Positions 34,365 through 34,560 of a stretch of 34,560 bases of DNA are shown piece by piece; positions within the stretch are counted from its first letter, which is position 1, and the number at the start of each line of letters is the position of its first letter. The notes beneath the pieces are model-generated. The model searched no databases, had not been told where the DNA came from, and saw only the letters and a list, made by a program, of their open reading frames with translations. Source of the stretch: Candidatus Hydrogenedentota bacterium (GTDB lineage: Bacteria; Hydrogenedentota; Hydrogenedentia; Hydrogenedentales; CAILVY01); contig JAKQOG010000207.1 of NCBI GenBank assembly GCA_029565395.1, forward strand, positions 1-34,560. The letters are read 5' to 3'. The position numbers and the translations under genes are program-made.

Positions 34365-34560
34365 GGATGCGCTATGGGCTAAAGCATTATTTTTGAGTTA
34401 GATACAGAGGATTTGCCGAATAGCCCAATTAAACGCATAAACGGCAGTGATGGCACTAAGCGAAGTTTATTGATTGCTTCTTGTTTGTGAGGGGAATATC
34501 GTCAACCGTCTTATCTTGGGATACGTTATACAGGCAGAGCACATTTGAACACCCTTACAC

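Overview
The window looks like a chromosomal segment of a flagellated bacterium with an outer membrane. HldE (ADP-heptose synthesis for lipopolysaccharide) implies the outer membrane, and seven consecutive flagellar genes imply motility. Large secreted glycosidases with an NPCBM module, WbsX/GH99-like and GH94-like enzymes, and a giant cell-surface protein with DUF5011-type repeats and a Gly/Glu linker are typical of polysaccharide-degrading lineages around the PVC group and Candidatus Hydrogenedentota. I lean to the latter with modest confidence; the assignment is inference from gene content only.

Layout. 1-1018 (+): 3' part of an unrecognised AT-rich gene that runs off the left edge. 1035-2507 (-): hldE. 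2740-7012 (+): a run of ribulokinase, alpha-L-fucosidase (GH29) and M42 aminopeptidase. 7048-7313 (-): a DUF433 antitoxin whose overlapping toxin gene survives only as a 12-codon stub. 7314-7765: a non-coding stretch with a strong G-quadruplex motif and small hairpins. 7766-12454 (+): a 1562-residue surface protein, followed by a terminator. 12531-16140 (+): glycerophosphodiesterase, small alarmone hydrolase-like HD protein and ADP-forming acyl-CoA synthetase. 16591-25613: a carbohydrate block of four genes on both strands.

25614-28800 is the most unusual part. After an AT-rich spacer there is a perfect 56-bp palindrome holding four TGCGCA boxes exactly 16 bp apart. It overlaps the -10 element of a good sigma70-type promoter. 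That promoter leads into two translationally coupled P-loop ATPases of the archaeal-ATPase/STAND-like kind, the second with a winged-helix segment. I read this as a self-regulated two-gene unit of unknown function, possibly an acquired defence or mobile-element module.

28861-34295 (-) is a flagellar operon read right to left: fliM, a fliY/fliN-type gene, the sigma-28 gene fliA, a small charged protein, a SwrB-like coiled-coil protein, fliK and an flhB-C-terminal-like gene. Three of the junctions are 4-base stop/start overlaps or nearly so, and a sigma70-like promoter sits upstream of fliM. The rest of the window to 34560 shows no gene I can support.
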